Assembly: GCA_036504535.1 (NCBI GenBank)
Contig: DASXUY010000042.1
Span: 310,001 to 374,000 of the forward strand
DNA: 64,000 nt
From: JARLGU01 sp036504535
Lineage (GTDB): Bacteria > Armatimonadota > Armatimonadia > Armatimonadales > Capsulimonadaceae
Direction: 5' to 3'
Shown here piece after piece: positions 33,408 to 41,835 of this stretch (positions within the stretch are counted from its first letter, which is position 1; the number at the start of each line of letters is the position of its first letter). Both the position numbers and the translations under genes were made by a program. Below the pieces are notes generated by a model, which worked only from the letters and a program-made list of their open reading frames with translations, searched no databases and had not been told where the DNA came from.

Positions 33408-34268
33408 TCACCGCGCTGACGGTTCAGCTACCGCTGACGCTCTCCACTCGCCGGGGGTGCAGCCGCGTCGCGCCGCGAACTGGCGGTTGAACGATGACAG
33501 CGCGCCGAAGCCGCATTCGAAGCTGATCTGGCTAATCGATTTGGCGCTGTATTTGAGCTCCGAGCAAGCTATCGATACGCGGTACTCCGCGAGGTAGTCA
33601 AGCGGTGTTCGCTCCATGACGCTTGTGAATTGGCGGCGAAAGTGGGTCTCGCTGAGGCAGCACACGTCGGCAAGCTGCTGGATCGTGATCGGCTCGCCGT
33701 AGGCCGTGGCGATCAGATCGAGAGCGGGTTTGATCGCTTGAAACTCCGCGAACGTTCGGTTGGGGCGGCTCGCGATCCCCGGGCCGTGTTTGGGCCGCTC
33801 TCTGGCGAGTTCGACCAGGAGCCGGTGAGCGAGCGAACGGACAGCATCTTGGTGGTACGGGGCCTTCGTTGTCAGTTCGTCCACGATGGCTTGTACCAGT
33901 CTGTGAAGCTCTGGTGATTCACCGCTCGGAAAACGGTTGTTGAACCCGGGGCCGGAATACTGGTTGGTGTCCAGCAGGTGGCTGTCGATGGATACGCCCG
34001 CAAGAAGCTTAGGGAAATCGATGAACAGGATGTCCCAGTGCGAGTCGCGGCGGCTGGGGCAGAACGCATTGTGGTACTCGGCGTGGTTGATACAGTAGAC
34101 GTCACCGGCCCGGAAAGAGTACACCTTCTGTTCGATCTCATAGACACCTTCTCCTGAGTGGCATATGCCTATTTCGAAGACGCGATCATGGATGTGAAGC
34201 TCTTCGAAGCCCCGTTCCACCTGATTGTACGGCACGACGAGAATCGGAAAGTCGCGGTCTAGCTCCAT
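33408..34268 (-). CDS. AraC-family regulator (second of a facing pair)
   Basis: The open frame extends 16 codons further (34316), but the Met at 34268 begins the regular AraC N-terminal domain; the product has ~286 residues. The N-terminal half is a cupin-like sensor (HIHDRVFEIGICHSGEG), and the C-terminus has two HTH motifs (TIQQLADVCCLSETHFRRQF and ISQISFECGFGALSSFNRQF). It is divergent from the six-hairpin glycosidase gene at 34437, with two TGACGTCA palindromes between them. It probably activates that gene in response to a sugar. Confidence 0.85.
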   Translation of the reverse strand: MELDRDFPILVVPYNQVERGFEELHIHDRVFEIGICHSGEGVYEIEQKVYSFRAGDVYCINHAEYHNAFCPSRRDSHWDILFIDFPKLLAGVSIDSHLLDTNQYSGPGFNNRFPSGESPELHRLVQAIVDELTTKAPYHQDAVRSLAHRLLVELARERPKHGPGIASRPNRTFAEFQAIKPALDLIATAYGEPITIQQLADVCCLSETHFRRQFTSVMERTPLDYLAEYRVSIACSELKYSAKSISQISFECGFGALSSFNRQFAARRGCTPGEWRASAVAEPSAR

Positions 34269-34359
34269 TGGATGTTCTTTATATCGCCGGAGCGGTATAG
34301 ATGGCGGATTTTGCATAGAACATGGTTCTCCGTGCGTAGCCTCGCGAGTTCACAATCCC

Positions 34360-34424
34360 TATAATGACGTCATACCTTGTGGGCGTCAAGTGCCGCTTTG
34401 CAGATCGGCACATAGATGACGTCA
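34360..34424 (+). promoter_or_regulatory. Glycosidase promoter with two TGACGTCA palindromes
   Basis: A perfect -10 TATAAT (34360-34365) has no good -35, which suggests an activator-dependent promoter. TGACGTCA occurs at 34365-34372, overlapping the -10, and again at 34417-34424, 52 bp apart, just before the start of the glycosidase gene. The palindromes could bind the AraC protein encoded divergently (33408-34268), though TGACGTCA is more typical of LacI/GntR- or bZIP-like sites. The regulator is not shown by the sequence. Confidence 0.5.
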
Positions 34425-34436
34425 GGAGAACCCACC

Positions 34437-36446
34437 GTGAACCATTTAGCCTCTCGCATTGCCGCCACCGCGCGGGCCACGCGCAATTATGGCGCGACGC
34501 ACCTCTTTCTTGGCAGCCCGCGCTCGTACACGTGCGATAAGACGGCCGTGGAGCCGGGAAACAACTTCTCACCCGGTATCGGCAGCTTTGGTGTCAGTCT
34601 CTGGATCGAGAGCGGCGATGAACTTACCACGCCTGATCTACTCAACCCGGCGGAGATTGAGTGGACCTTCGGCGTCGGGACGGGCGACGGGCCGGTTGTC
34701 ACGTCGCGCTATGTCGCTGGCGAAGCCACTGTGGAGAATAGGATCGGGCAGCTCGGTAGCATCGGCGCGAATGGGGTCGACTTCGTTGCCATCAATGTCA
34801 CGCCAACGGGCGGCGGGCGGGTCACAGCCGCAGTGGTCGTCAGGGACGAAGGCCCAGCTGGTCGCAAGATCGAGAGCATCGCTTGGGACGATGAGACGAC
34901 CACACTCGTCGTGAACGGAGCGGCGCATATGGTCTTCGAGCAGAGCCCCGTGCATCTTGAGATCGTCGAATCCGACGCTGAGCACGACTCACCCATCGCT
35001 GTACTGCTGTTCGGGGTCGAATGTGCTACCCAGATCGCGTATCGGGTCATTCACGGATTTGGCCGCCAATGGATCTACCGGCGCGACCCCGTCACCAGCG
35101 GTCCAGCAAGCTATACGGTGAACGAAGGCTTCGCGGCCATCGCGCAGAACTGGGCTGCCGAGTTGCCTGCGCGTGTCCACTGCCCCGACGACCGCGTGGT
35201 ACAGGCGTACGAAGCCAGCGCTTACCATGTTCTGGCAGCGATGGAGAGCGGCCTGCCACGTATCAGCGTGCTCAACTACCCCATCTTCTGGATCCGCGAC
35301 TGCGTGATCGTCCTAAAGGTGCTCGACGCAATCGGTCGGCCCGAACTGGCTCGGATTGGCTGCGACTACCTCGCTCCGCTAACATTTGGCGGCGGGTTCG
35401 GCGCGGAGGGCGACAACCCGGGCGAGGGTATCTGGGCGCTAGTGAACCACGCAGAAGCCACGGGCGACGTGGAATGGCTGCGGAGCGTGTACCCAACCAT
35501 CGTCAAGCGTGTGGAATGGATCGAACGCATGATGACTGCGACTGGTCCGATAGGGTGGGTAACCGAAAACCGCACACCCGAGCATGCGATCTCGCCGGAC
35601 GACTCGACGCTGTGCCTCGCATCGAACCAGGGCACCATTGTCGCCAGGATGGACAATCACCTGCCCGTGTTCTATGTCAACTGCTGGAACGCGGCAGGTC
35701 TTCGCCGAGCATCCGATGCAGCGCGCCTGGTCGGCGATGCCGTTGGCGCGGCGAAGGCGGGGCAGCTGGCCGACGCGCTTGAGGCTGCCGTGATTAAGGT
35801 GCTCCTGCCTGACTTTGGCGGCAACGAGCGCGATGCTATCGCGACCCCGCACCCGACGGGCGCTCTGCCCCAATGCGTGGACACCATCCGCGAGCGCTTT
35901 GCAGCATGGTCGAAGGAGCACATGCTGTGGGCCGAGCCGGGGGACACGTCAGACCGCCCGTGGCCGTACTTCGACTGCGCGATGGCGCACAACGCCATTA
36001 TCCTCGGTCACATTGACATCGCGTGGAAGGTGCTCGATAAGCATTTGGAAGAGTCGGTCAGCGGAAGCATTCCCATCTTTCAGGAAGGGTACGATCACGA
36101 GCGGCTGCCGTACAACAACGGTGGGTTCCTGCGCGGTTGGCTAAGGAACGAGCATGGCGGACGAGGAAACATGCCGCACAACTGGGCTCACGGCGAAATG
36201 GTCCTGCTTATTCGCGCCATCTTTGTCCGCGAACTGCCCGACGGACGCGTGGCGCTTGGCGAAGGGATCCGTCCCGAATGGCTGGCACCCGGGCAATCGT
36301 TCGGCGTCACTGACATGCCGACCAAGTACGGCCCTGTGACTTACACGGTCACGACCGACGCCGCCGGGAACCGGACTCTCGCGTACTCGGGGCCTGCTGA
36401 TCCTCAACTCAGCTTTACGGTAGATGAGATCGTGGCGGTTAGGTAA
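34437..36446 (+). CDS. Six-hairpin ((alpha/alpha)6) glycosidase-like protein
   Basis: The GTG at 34437 has CAGGAG eight bases upstream; the frame is open further back, but without a start signal. The ~669-residue protein has an N-terminal beta-rich domain (~1-200), then a helical barrel with the motifs NYPIFWIRDCVI and MPHNWAHGEMVLLI and an acidic PWPYFDCAMAHN, and an Ig-like C-terminal beta domain. No signal peptide. The texture fits alpha-L-rhamnosidase-like, glucoamylase-like or trehalase-like families; the exact CAZy family is not clear. It is controlled from the divergent AraC region at 34269-34436. Confidence 0.7.
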   Translation: MNHLASRIAATARATRNYGATHLFLGSPRSYTCDKTAVEPGNNFSPGIGSFGVSLWIESGDELTTPDLLNPAEIEWTFGVGTGDGPVVTSRYVAGEATVENRIGQLGSIGANGVDFVAINVTPTGGGRVTAAVVVRDEGPAGRKIESIAWDDETTTLVVNGAAHMVFEQSPVHLEIVESDAEHDSPIAVLLFGVECATQIAYRVIHGFGRQWIYRRDPVTSGPASYTVNEGFAAIAQNWAAELPARVHCPDDRVVQAYEASAYHVLAAMESGLPRISVLNYPIFWIRDCVIVLKVLDAIGRPELARIGCDYLAPLTFGGGFGAEGDNPGEGIWALVNHAEATGDVEWLRSVYPTIVKRVEWIERMMTATGPIGWVTENRTPEHAISPDDSTLCLASNQGTIVARMDNHLPVFYVNCWNAAGLRRASDAARLVGDAVGAAKAGQLADALEAAVIKVLLPDFGGNERDAIATPHPTGALPQCVDTIRERFAAWSKEHMLWAEPGDTSDRPWPYFDCAMAHNAIILGHIDIAWKVLDKHLEESVSGSIPIFQEGYDHERLPYNNGGFLRGWLRNEHGGRGNMPHNWAHGEMVLLIRAIFVRELPDGRVALGEGIRPEWLAPGQSFGVTDMPTKYGPVTYTVTTDAAGNRTLAYSGPADPQLSFTVDEIVAVR

Positions 36447-36641
36447 GGCTGGTGGCAGCGAGCCTGTGCGTGCCGGGACTGGAACTCCCGGCCTGACGAA
36501 GAACACCGCTTCGTGGCTAGTTTCGGCCATCAGCACCATCCTTGCGGAGGTGACTTGATATAGGCCCCAACATCCACCCTTCGCGAAGCGGAGATATAAA
36601 AAAGGCCAGCCCGGCCTGAGAGGGCATCCTAAAACCGACCC
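36447..36641. other. Convergent intergenic region between glycosidase and mutL
   Basis: Between the rightward glycosidase gene and the leftward mutL. It contains the mutL terminator (36598-36617) and no credible gene. I see nothing further in the first ~150 bp. Confidence 0.5.
36598..36617 (-). terminator. Terminator of mutL
   Basis: On the minus strand AGGCC, a GGGCT loop and GGCCT form a 5-bp stem directly followed by six T's (plus-strand A's at 36598-36603), 25 bp past the mutL stop codon. Confidence 0.75.
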
Positions 36642-38627
36642 TCACATACGCCCGAACTTGCGGTCGAGGTCATCGTTGGGCAACTCGATGATGATGGGCC
36701 TGCCGTGGGGGCACGTGTACGGGTTCTCGCACGCGAGGAGGTCATCGATCAGCGCGTGCATCTCCTCGAAGGTCATCGGGTCGCCAGCTTTGACGGCCAT
36801 TTTGCACGATGCCGTGATCAGTACTTCCTCGGCGGGGACCAGGAGCTTGCGGGACGCGGTCTTCTCGACGAGTTCGTCCACGATGGCGCGTACGACAGCC
36901 TCGGGTCGGGTTCGCTGGGCCACGGCGGCGGGAAGGGCGCGGACGAGGAATGTCTCGCCGCCGAACGGTTCGAGTTCAAAACCGGCGACTTTGAGCTCTT
37001 CGAGGCGAGCCTGTACCACCAACGCTTCCCGTTTGCCGAGTTCGAGGGTGATCGGGATGATCAGGTGCTGGATTGCGAGCGCCTGGGCTGCGTGGCCGTT
37101 CAGCAGGCGCTCATAAAGCACGCGCTCATGTGCGATATGCTGGTCTATGAGGCAAAGGGCCTTGTCCGACTGCGCCAGGATGTACATGTTGCGGGTCTGC
37201 GCCAGCACCCGCAGCGACGTGAGTTGGGTGCGGTGGGGCGATGCAGGCGGCGCTCCGTGGTGGTCGGTGAACACCTCCGGGGCGGTGTCGGGTTGTGGTG
37301 TGGTTCCAACGGGAGGCGCGTCATTCGTGGACGGGCTCCCGCCGAATCCGGCGCGTTCCATGACGGCGTCGCGGAACGCTTCCGGTGATGCGGCTGCCTG
37401 GAACGGCTCCCGCGCAGGCGGTGCTGCGTGGTCGCCGGAGTAGGGCGCGCCCCATTCGCGCGGACGGGACGGCAGCGATGCGGCCGATGCGGGGCGGTAG
37501 TTGACAGTCGCGGGCGGCATGCTGGGCACATCGAGGAAGCCCTGCTGGGTTGATGGCGCATCCGGCAGCGGCGTGGATGTGACCTTCGCCATGATATTCG
37601 GCACCAGCCCGCCGCGTTCGACCAGGGCGTCGGCGACAGCGTGGTAGACGGCGGAGAAGATCTCACGATCACGCGTAAAGCGGATCTCGGTCTTGGTCGG
37701 AGACACGTTGACGTCGATCAGCGCGGGGTCGATCTCGATCATCAGGACGATGACAGCGTGCCGGGTGCCGTGGATTGTCTGGACCGACGCGTACCCCTCG
37801 TCGATCGCCCGCATGATGGCGCGGTCGCGAATGAAGCGGCGGTTGACGAATGTGTGCTGCCCGGCTCGGGTAGGGCGCATCGCTTGCGGTGTACCGACAA
37901 AGCCTGTGACCTTCACGTCGCCTCGGTCTAGCTCCATGGCAACCAGATGGCGCGCCTGATCGCGTCCGTACACCTCGACGCAAGCATCGAGCAGCGTTCC
38001 TGTTCCACGGCTGGAGAAGATCTCGTGGCCCTGGTTGATGAGCCGGAAGCCAACATGAGGTTGAGCGAGTGCGAAGCGCTGGACCATCTCTGTGATATGG
38101 CTGGTCTCGGTGGAGTTGGTCTTCATGAACTTCAGCCGAGCTGGCACATTGAAGAACAGATTCTCGACCGTAATGCTAGTGCCCGAACGAACCCCGACTT
38201 CGGCGACTTCGTCCACCTGTCCGCCGATAACCCGGACACTGATCCCGGGCTCGTCGTCAGCAGCGTCCTGAGGGCGCGAAACGATGGTGACCTGCGACAC
38301 CGACGCGATACTGGGCAGCGCCTCGCCCCGAAAGCCCATGGTGCGAATAGCAAAGAGATCGTCAGCTGTACGTATCTTGGACGTTGCGTGCCGCTGGAGG
38401 GCGATCAACGCATCCGCCTGCGACATCCCCGCGCCATCGTCGGTGACCCGAATCAGCGCCTTGCCCGCCTCTTCAAGCTCGACGGTAACCATGCTCGCGC
38501 CCGCGTCGATAGCGTTCTCAACCAGCTCTTTGACAACAGATGCAGGTCGCTCGACAACCTCCCCAGCCGCAATCTGGTTAGCCGTGTTTTCGTCGAGGAT
38601 CTGTATCTTTGAAGTAGGTTCGCTCAC
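36642..38627 (-). CDS. mutL: DNA mismatch repair protein MutL
   Basis: The first conserved MutL segment begins just after a GTG at 38627 (VSEPTSKIQILDENTAN), so that is taken as the start; the frame runs further upstream to 38738 without conservation. The 661-residue protein has the GHKL ATPase (ELVENAIDAGAS; DDGAGM; GFRGEALPSI), a proline/alanine-rich linker, and a C-terminal domain with DQHIAHERVLYE and CPHGRP, the endonuclease motif of the strand-nicking MutL class found in bacteria without MutH. A -10-like TATACT lies just upstream, with no good -35. No mutS is visible. The region upstream carries a long nested inverted repeat (38713-38870). Confidence 0.9.
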   Translation of the reverse strand: MSEPTSKIQILDENTANQIAAGEVVERPASVVKELVENAIDAGASMVTVELEEAGKALIRVTDDGAGMSQADALIALQRHATSKIRTADDLFAIRTMGFRGEALPSIASVSQVTIVSRPQDAADDEPGISVRVIGGQVDEVAEVGVRSGTSITVENLFFNVPARLKFMKTNSTETSHITEMVQRFALAQPHVGFRLINQGHEIFSSRGTGTLLDACVEVYGRDQARHLVAMELDRGDVKVTGFVGTPQAMRPTRAGQHTFVNRRFIRDRAIMRAIDEGYASVQTIHGTRHAVIVLMIEIDPALIDVNVSPTKTEIRFTRDREIFSAVYHAVADALVERGGLVPNIMAKVTSTPLPDAPSTQQGFLDVPSMPPATVNYRPASAASLPSRPREWGAPYSGDHAAPPAREPFQAAASPEAFRDAVMERAGFGGSPSTNDAPPVGTTPQPDTAPEVFTDHHGAPPASPHRTQLTSLRVLAQTRNMYILAQSDKALCLIDQHIAHERVLYERLLNGHAAQALAIQHLIIPITLELGKREALVVQARLEELKVAGFELEPFGGETFLVRALPAAVAQRTRPEAVVRAIVDELVEKTASRKLLVPAEEVLITASCKMAVKAGDPMTFEEMHALIDDLLACENPYTCPHGRPIIIELPNDDLDRKFGRM

Positions 38628-38712
38628 GGAATCAGTATACGCCCTTGGTGGCGGAATTTGGGATGTAGCTGCAAGACGTCCGGCCCCGCGCGGTGAATGG
38701 CTTGCGGAAGAG

Positions 38713-38870
38713 AGCACCGTGGAATGAATTCCCGGCATGCGAAGAGTAGTTCGTCCGCAGGGCCGGACTAGCCTGGGTGAGGGGCGGAGGCTGGCTGCGA
38801 CTGACAGGAAGTCGGCAGTCCGGCTTTGCGGACGGAATGACGGGTAGCCGGAAATTCATTTCACGGCGCT
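38713..38870. repeat. Nested inverted repeat, about 158 bp, upstream of mutL
   Basis: The outer arms are 38713-38736 (contains GGAATGAATTCCCGGC) and 38847-38870 (contains GCCGGAAATTCATTTC): 21 of 24 positions pair. Inside, GTCCGCAGGGCCGGACT (38753-38769) pairs with AGTCCGGCTTTGCGGAC (38817-38833), 15 of 17 with G.U wobbles on the plus strand. Within that loop AGCCT/AGGCT (38770-38774, 38788-38792) and CGACT/AGTCG (38798-38802, 38810-38814) form two further hairpins, giving a three-way junction. It carries no gene. It could be an RNA leader of mutL on the minus strand, or a miniature transposable or palindromic repeat. Confidence 0.65.
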
Positions 38871-38978
38871 AGGCTGGTGGCGGGTGAGGCGTGGGCGTAT
38901 GCAGGTATTGGTCACCATCCAATGCTAAATAGAAGTGTAAAGGATGTCATGCTCACACAGCCATTCCTCCCCCGCCCC

Positions 38979-40199
38979 TCATTTCCCCAGTATCGCCGCT
39001 AGCAGTTGCGTGGCGAAGACGGCGTGGCCTCGCATGTTGGGGTGGATGTCGCCGTAGAAGCCGCCGGTGCGTAGGGAGAGCGCGGGCTCGTTGCCGAGGT
39101 CGATCAGGATGGTGTCGTTGTCCTGCGCGTTTGCCGCCTTGTATTTGGCAAACGCGGCTTTGACCGGTTCGGCGGAGAACTGCTCGAACGGGACGATCAG
39201 GTAGATCTTGGCGCTCGGAGCGGCCTTTCGCAGCGCACTGAGCGCTTGGGTGATGCTGGCTCGCAGGTCGCTGGGGTTGGCGTCGAAGAATGCGTCATTG
39301 GTTCCGTAGTTGATCAGGATCATCGCGGGCTCTTGATCGGTTCCTCCCCAACCGCTGATGTGTCCTTTGCTGTCGAGTACGGAATGGTTGTTGCCGTCGA
39401 TCTTGTCCCACCTGCTTTGCGCCGGATCGTACTTCCCGCCTTCACCGTTCGACGACCCCGAGACGAAATAGTACGGGAGCACGTCCTTGGGCCGGTCGCC
39501 ATACTGCAGCCATCCGCTCCAACCGCACGCGCTGACACAGTATTCGTAGCCGCGCGTCCGCATGGCCTGGCCGATGAAATACGAGTAATCGTCGAGGTTG
39601 CCGCTCGTGCCAATCCCCTCGGTAATACTGTCGCCGACTTCGAGTATCCACTTTGATGAACGTGCAGCGGGAAGCAGCGTCGCGGCAGAATCGACCTGGA
39701 GACCGGTGACGCGAAGCACGTTGTGTCCACTTTCGCCAGGTTTGCCCCACCGCTCCGATTGAGCGGAGTTCTGCAGGTAAACGGTGAGGACATGGGTGTC
39801 GCCGTGCGCTGGAACGGTGATGTCGATGGAGTCCGCGCTGGGCACGTCGGCCACCCATTTCGAATCGATGCAGTATGTGATTGTCGGTCGCGTTTTCACC
39901 GTGTCGCCATACTGCGACGTGTCCAGCAGCAGCTTCGCGGTTTGCGGTTTGAGCGCCGATTGCCACGTCACGCGAAAGTACGCGCCGGATGTCCATGTCT
40001 GGCGGAACGTGTCTCCGATGCGTCCATTATCGCCGGTCCAGTTACCTGGCGAGAAGGCGAACGACGGCGACGATACAGCGATGGTCTTGGTGGCGGCTGG
40101 AGCGACCGCGTCCGCCGCGCGGGATGGCGGGGCCGTCAGGAAGCTGGCAAGCAGTGCGAAGGCGAGGACAGACATTGTGCGGTGGATTTGGCGTGTCAT
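38979..40199 (-). CDS. Secreted SGNH/GDSL esterase (carbohydrate esterase-like)
   Basis: The ATG at 40199 starts a clear signal peptide (MTRQIHRTMSVLAFALLASF ... RAA); an open frame further back is ignored for lack of a start signal. After an N-terminal beta-rich region (~30-190) comes the SGNH hydrolase: block I WILEVGDSITEG (Ser), block III ILINYGTNDAFF (N), and block V GDIHPNMRGH (D-x-x-H). The layout resembles CE2-like acetyl-xylan or similar esterases with a carbohydrate-binding-like N-terminal domain. It probably removes acetyl groups from plant polysaccharide. It is divergent from the GntR/LacI regulator (40572), so the two may share control. Confidence 0.85.
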   Translation of the reverse strand: MTRQIHRTMSVLAFALLASFLTAPPSRAADAVAPAATKTIAVSSPSFAFSPGNWTGDNGRIGDTFRQTWTSGAYFRVTWQSALKPQTAKLLLDTSQYGDTVKTRPTITYCIDSKWVADVPSADSIDITVPAHGDTHVLTVYLQNSAQSERWGKPGESGHNVLRVTGLQVDSAATLLPAARSSKWILEVGDSITEGIGTSGNLDDYSYFIGQAMRTRGYEYCVSACGWSGWLQYGDRPKDVLPYYFVSGSSNGEGGKYDPAQSRWDKIDGNNHSVLDSKGHISGWGGTDQEPAMILINYGTNDAFFDANPSDLRASITQALSALRKAAPSAKIYLIVPFEQFSAEPVKAAFAKYKAANAQDNDTILIDLGNEPALSLRTGGFYGDIHPNMRGHAVFATQLLAAILGK

Positions 40200-40571
40200 T
40201 GGTTTAGGGTGTACCGTTCGTCGATAGTTTGGGATGGCATCCGGTCGGGAGTTACCTGACCGGACATTCCGTCGTTTCATTGACTTTCGTGTGGATGCCA
40301 CACGGTAGGTCGTCAAGTAGGTAGGATGTAGTCACAACTGACGCACCTGTTTTACGTGCGTAATATTGTTTAACACGTGTACAATACTACGAAATCGGCG
40401 GGACGTCAAGTGGTCAGGTGCTTGTCCACCCAGGGACAGCGAAGAGGACGCGTCGCGGCGATGCCAAAAGTCGCTGGTCGATGGGCGTGTTAACCGAACA
40501 GTTATATCGCTGAAATATACGCGCGTTGCCCACTTGACACGTCAAGTGGGTTGTGATATGATGAGCTTGAC
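40200..40571. promoter_or_regulatory. Shared promoter region of the esterase and the GntR/LacI regulator
   Basis: This 372-bp divergent gap contains half-sites GTCAAGTGG and CGTCAAGTAG (about 40404-40412 and 40311-40320) that match half of the two operators near 40529-40579. They suggest the same regulator also acts toward the esterase gene. No other gene is seen. Confidence 0.5.
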
Positions 40572-40579
40572 ATGTCAAG
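40529..40579 (+). promoter_or_regulatory. GntR/LacI regulator promoter with two operators, one covering the start codon
   Basis: -35 TTGACA (40534-40539), 17-bp spacer and -10 TATGAT (40557-40562) form an excellent promoter; the predicted transcript starts about 40569, three bases before the ATG at 40572, so the mRNA is nearly leaderless. Palindrome 1 (40529-40550) has perfect 10-bp arms CCCACTTGAC/GTCAAGTGGG around two bases and covers the -35. Palindrome 2 CTTGACATGTCAAG (40566-40579) covers the start site and start codon. Their centres are 33 bp apart, about three helical turns on one face. Autorepression by the encoded regulator is the simplest reading. Confidence 0.8.
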
Positions 40580-41708
40580 TGTAACGGTGCCTCTCTATAA
40601 ACGCATAGTGGAAGATATCGTCGAGCGCATCGACCGCGAGGAGTTCGCTTACGGTTCGCAGCTTCCTTCGCGCGCCGAAATGGCGACACGTTACGGCGTG
40701 AGCCACATTACCGTGCAGGCTGCCCTCAAAGACCTGGCCCATTTGGGTTATGTCGAAGGTCGCCGCGGCGCTGGCGTATACGTTATTCACGGCGCGCATC
40801 CACAGCCGCGCCCACAGATTGCGAGCTCGACAATCGTCATTATCGGTGTCCGCCAGCCTTATAATCGCGCCCCGCACAAAGATGGCTGGGCGAAAAATGT
40901 GGCGGCAGGCGCGTTCGAAGCGACGTTGCAGTACGGTTTCAATCAGACGATTCTGCATCCCGACCGCCTTTGCCAGGAGTCGATGGAGTCGCTCATACTA
41001 AACCGCCCCGTCGGCGTGGTTATCCCGGAAGGGCTGCCGGGACCTGCTGTGCACTATTGGGCGAGTTATCTCAGGAACGCCGGTGTTCCGTGCGTCGTAT
41101 ACGGCGACTCGCCGGACCTGGCTACCTTTGACCGCGTCACGTCAGATTGGCGGCATGGCGGTAGGTCGCTCGCGGAATGGCTGATTGCTCAGGGGCGACG
41201 TAACATAATCCAGGCACGCCCCGCAACAGTCGAAGGCTACTGGTTTGGTCCGCTTCGCGAAGGTTATGTTTCGGCTATGCTGGAAGCTGGGCTGCAGCCC
41301 AACGAGGTTGTCAGATTCGAAGAAGCCGAGGCGTGGGACCCTACACAGGACGGATTTGAGCGTCGCGTCCGGCGTGCATCAAGCTGCCTGCCCGAGTACT
41401 TAAGCTGCTCTGTCCCCGTAGACGCCATCATGACCGCGTCAGACGGCCACGTTCCCGTGTTTGCCAGCGCCTGTCGGCTATTTGGCAAGGTCCCGGGAGA
41501 CGATGTTCTGGTTACGGGGTATGACGACTACTGGGCTAATCTGCCCGAATTGGAATATGAACCAGCGCCCCCAGCGGCATCTGTTGACAAACATAACTTT
41601 GAAATCGGCGAGCGAATGGTAAAGCTCCTTCTCGACCGCACCGAAGGTAAGCTTGCCGCAAGTGCTGAGCGAATCGTAGTATTGCCTACGGTAACGACAT
41701 ACAAGTGA
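40572..41708 (+). CDS. GntR-type wHTH fused to LacI-type sugar-binding domain
   Basis: The 378-residue protein has a GntR winged helix (residues ~7-75: VPLYKRIVEDIVERIDREEF, then PSRAEMATRYGVSHITVQAA) and a periplasmic-binding-protein-like sensor (~85-375) with the LacI-family texture (IIGVRQPYNRAP, AIMTASDGHVPVFA). This hybrid is typical of sugar-responsive repressors in Armatimonadota- and Bacillota-like genomes. Its own promoter is overlaid by two operators (40529-40579). There is no Shine-Dalgarno because the transcript begins just before the ATG. The target genes probably include the polysaccharide genes that follow and the divergent esterase. Confidence 0.9.
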   Translation: MSSVTVPLYKRIVEDIVERIDREEFAYGSQLPSRAEMATRYGVSHITVQAALKDLAHLGYVEGRRGAGVYVIHGAHPQPRPQIASSTIVIIGVRQPYNRAPHKDGWAKNVAAGAFEATLQYGFNQTILHPDRLCQESMESLILNRPVGVVIPEGLPGPAVHYWASYLRNAGVPCVVYGDSPDLATFDRVTSDWRHGGRSLAEWLIAQGRRNIIQARPATVEGYWFGPLREGYVSAMLEAGLQPNEVVRFEEAEAWDPTQDGFERRVRRASSCLPEYLSCSVPVDAIMTASDGHVPVFASACRLFGKVPGDDVLVTGYDDYWANLPELEYEPAPPAASVDKHNFEIGERMVKLLLDRTEGKLAASAERIVVLPTVTTYK

Positions 41709-41761
41709 CGACGGGTGTTGACTACGCTGGACGCGCGAGTCGCGAGTTGAGTTTGGCTGAC

Positions 41762-41790
41762 TTGATGCTGGCACCATGGAACATTGTAAT
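41762..41790 (+). promoter_or_regulatory. Candidate promoter for the prepilin gene
   Basis: TTGATG (41762-41767) and TGTAAT (41785-41790) are spaced by 17 bp. The prepilin ATG at 41836 has GGAGG nine bases upstream. Two matches short of consensus in -10, so moderate. No copy of the CTTGAC operator is seen here. Confidence 0.45.
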
Positions 41791-41835
41791 GGTCGCCAGT
41801 GTAGGTAGACTGTTATTTGAAGTGGAGGAAATCTA

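Noticed and set aside
38600..38660. TATACT upstream of the mutL GTG as a leaderless promoter
   Set aside because: No -35 match at 16-18 bp; kept only as a remark in the mutL entry.
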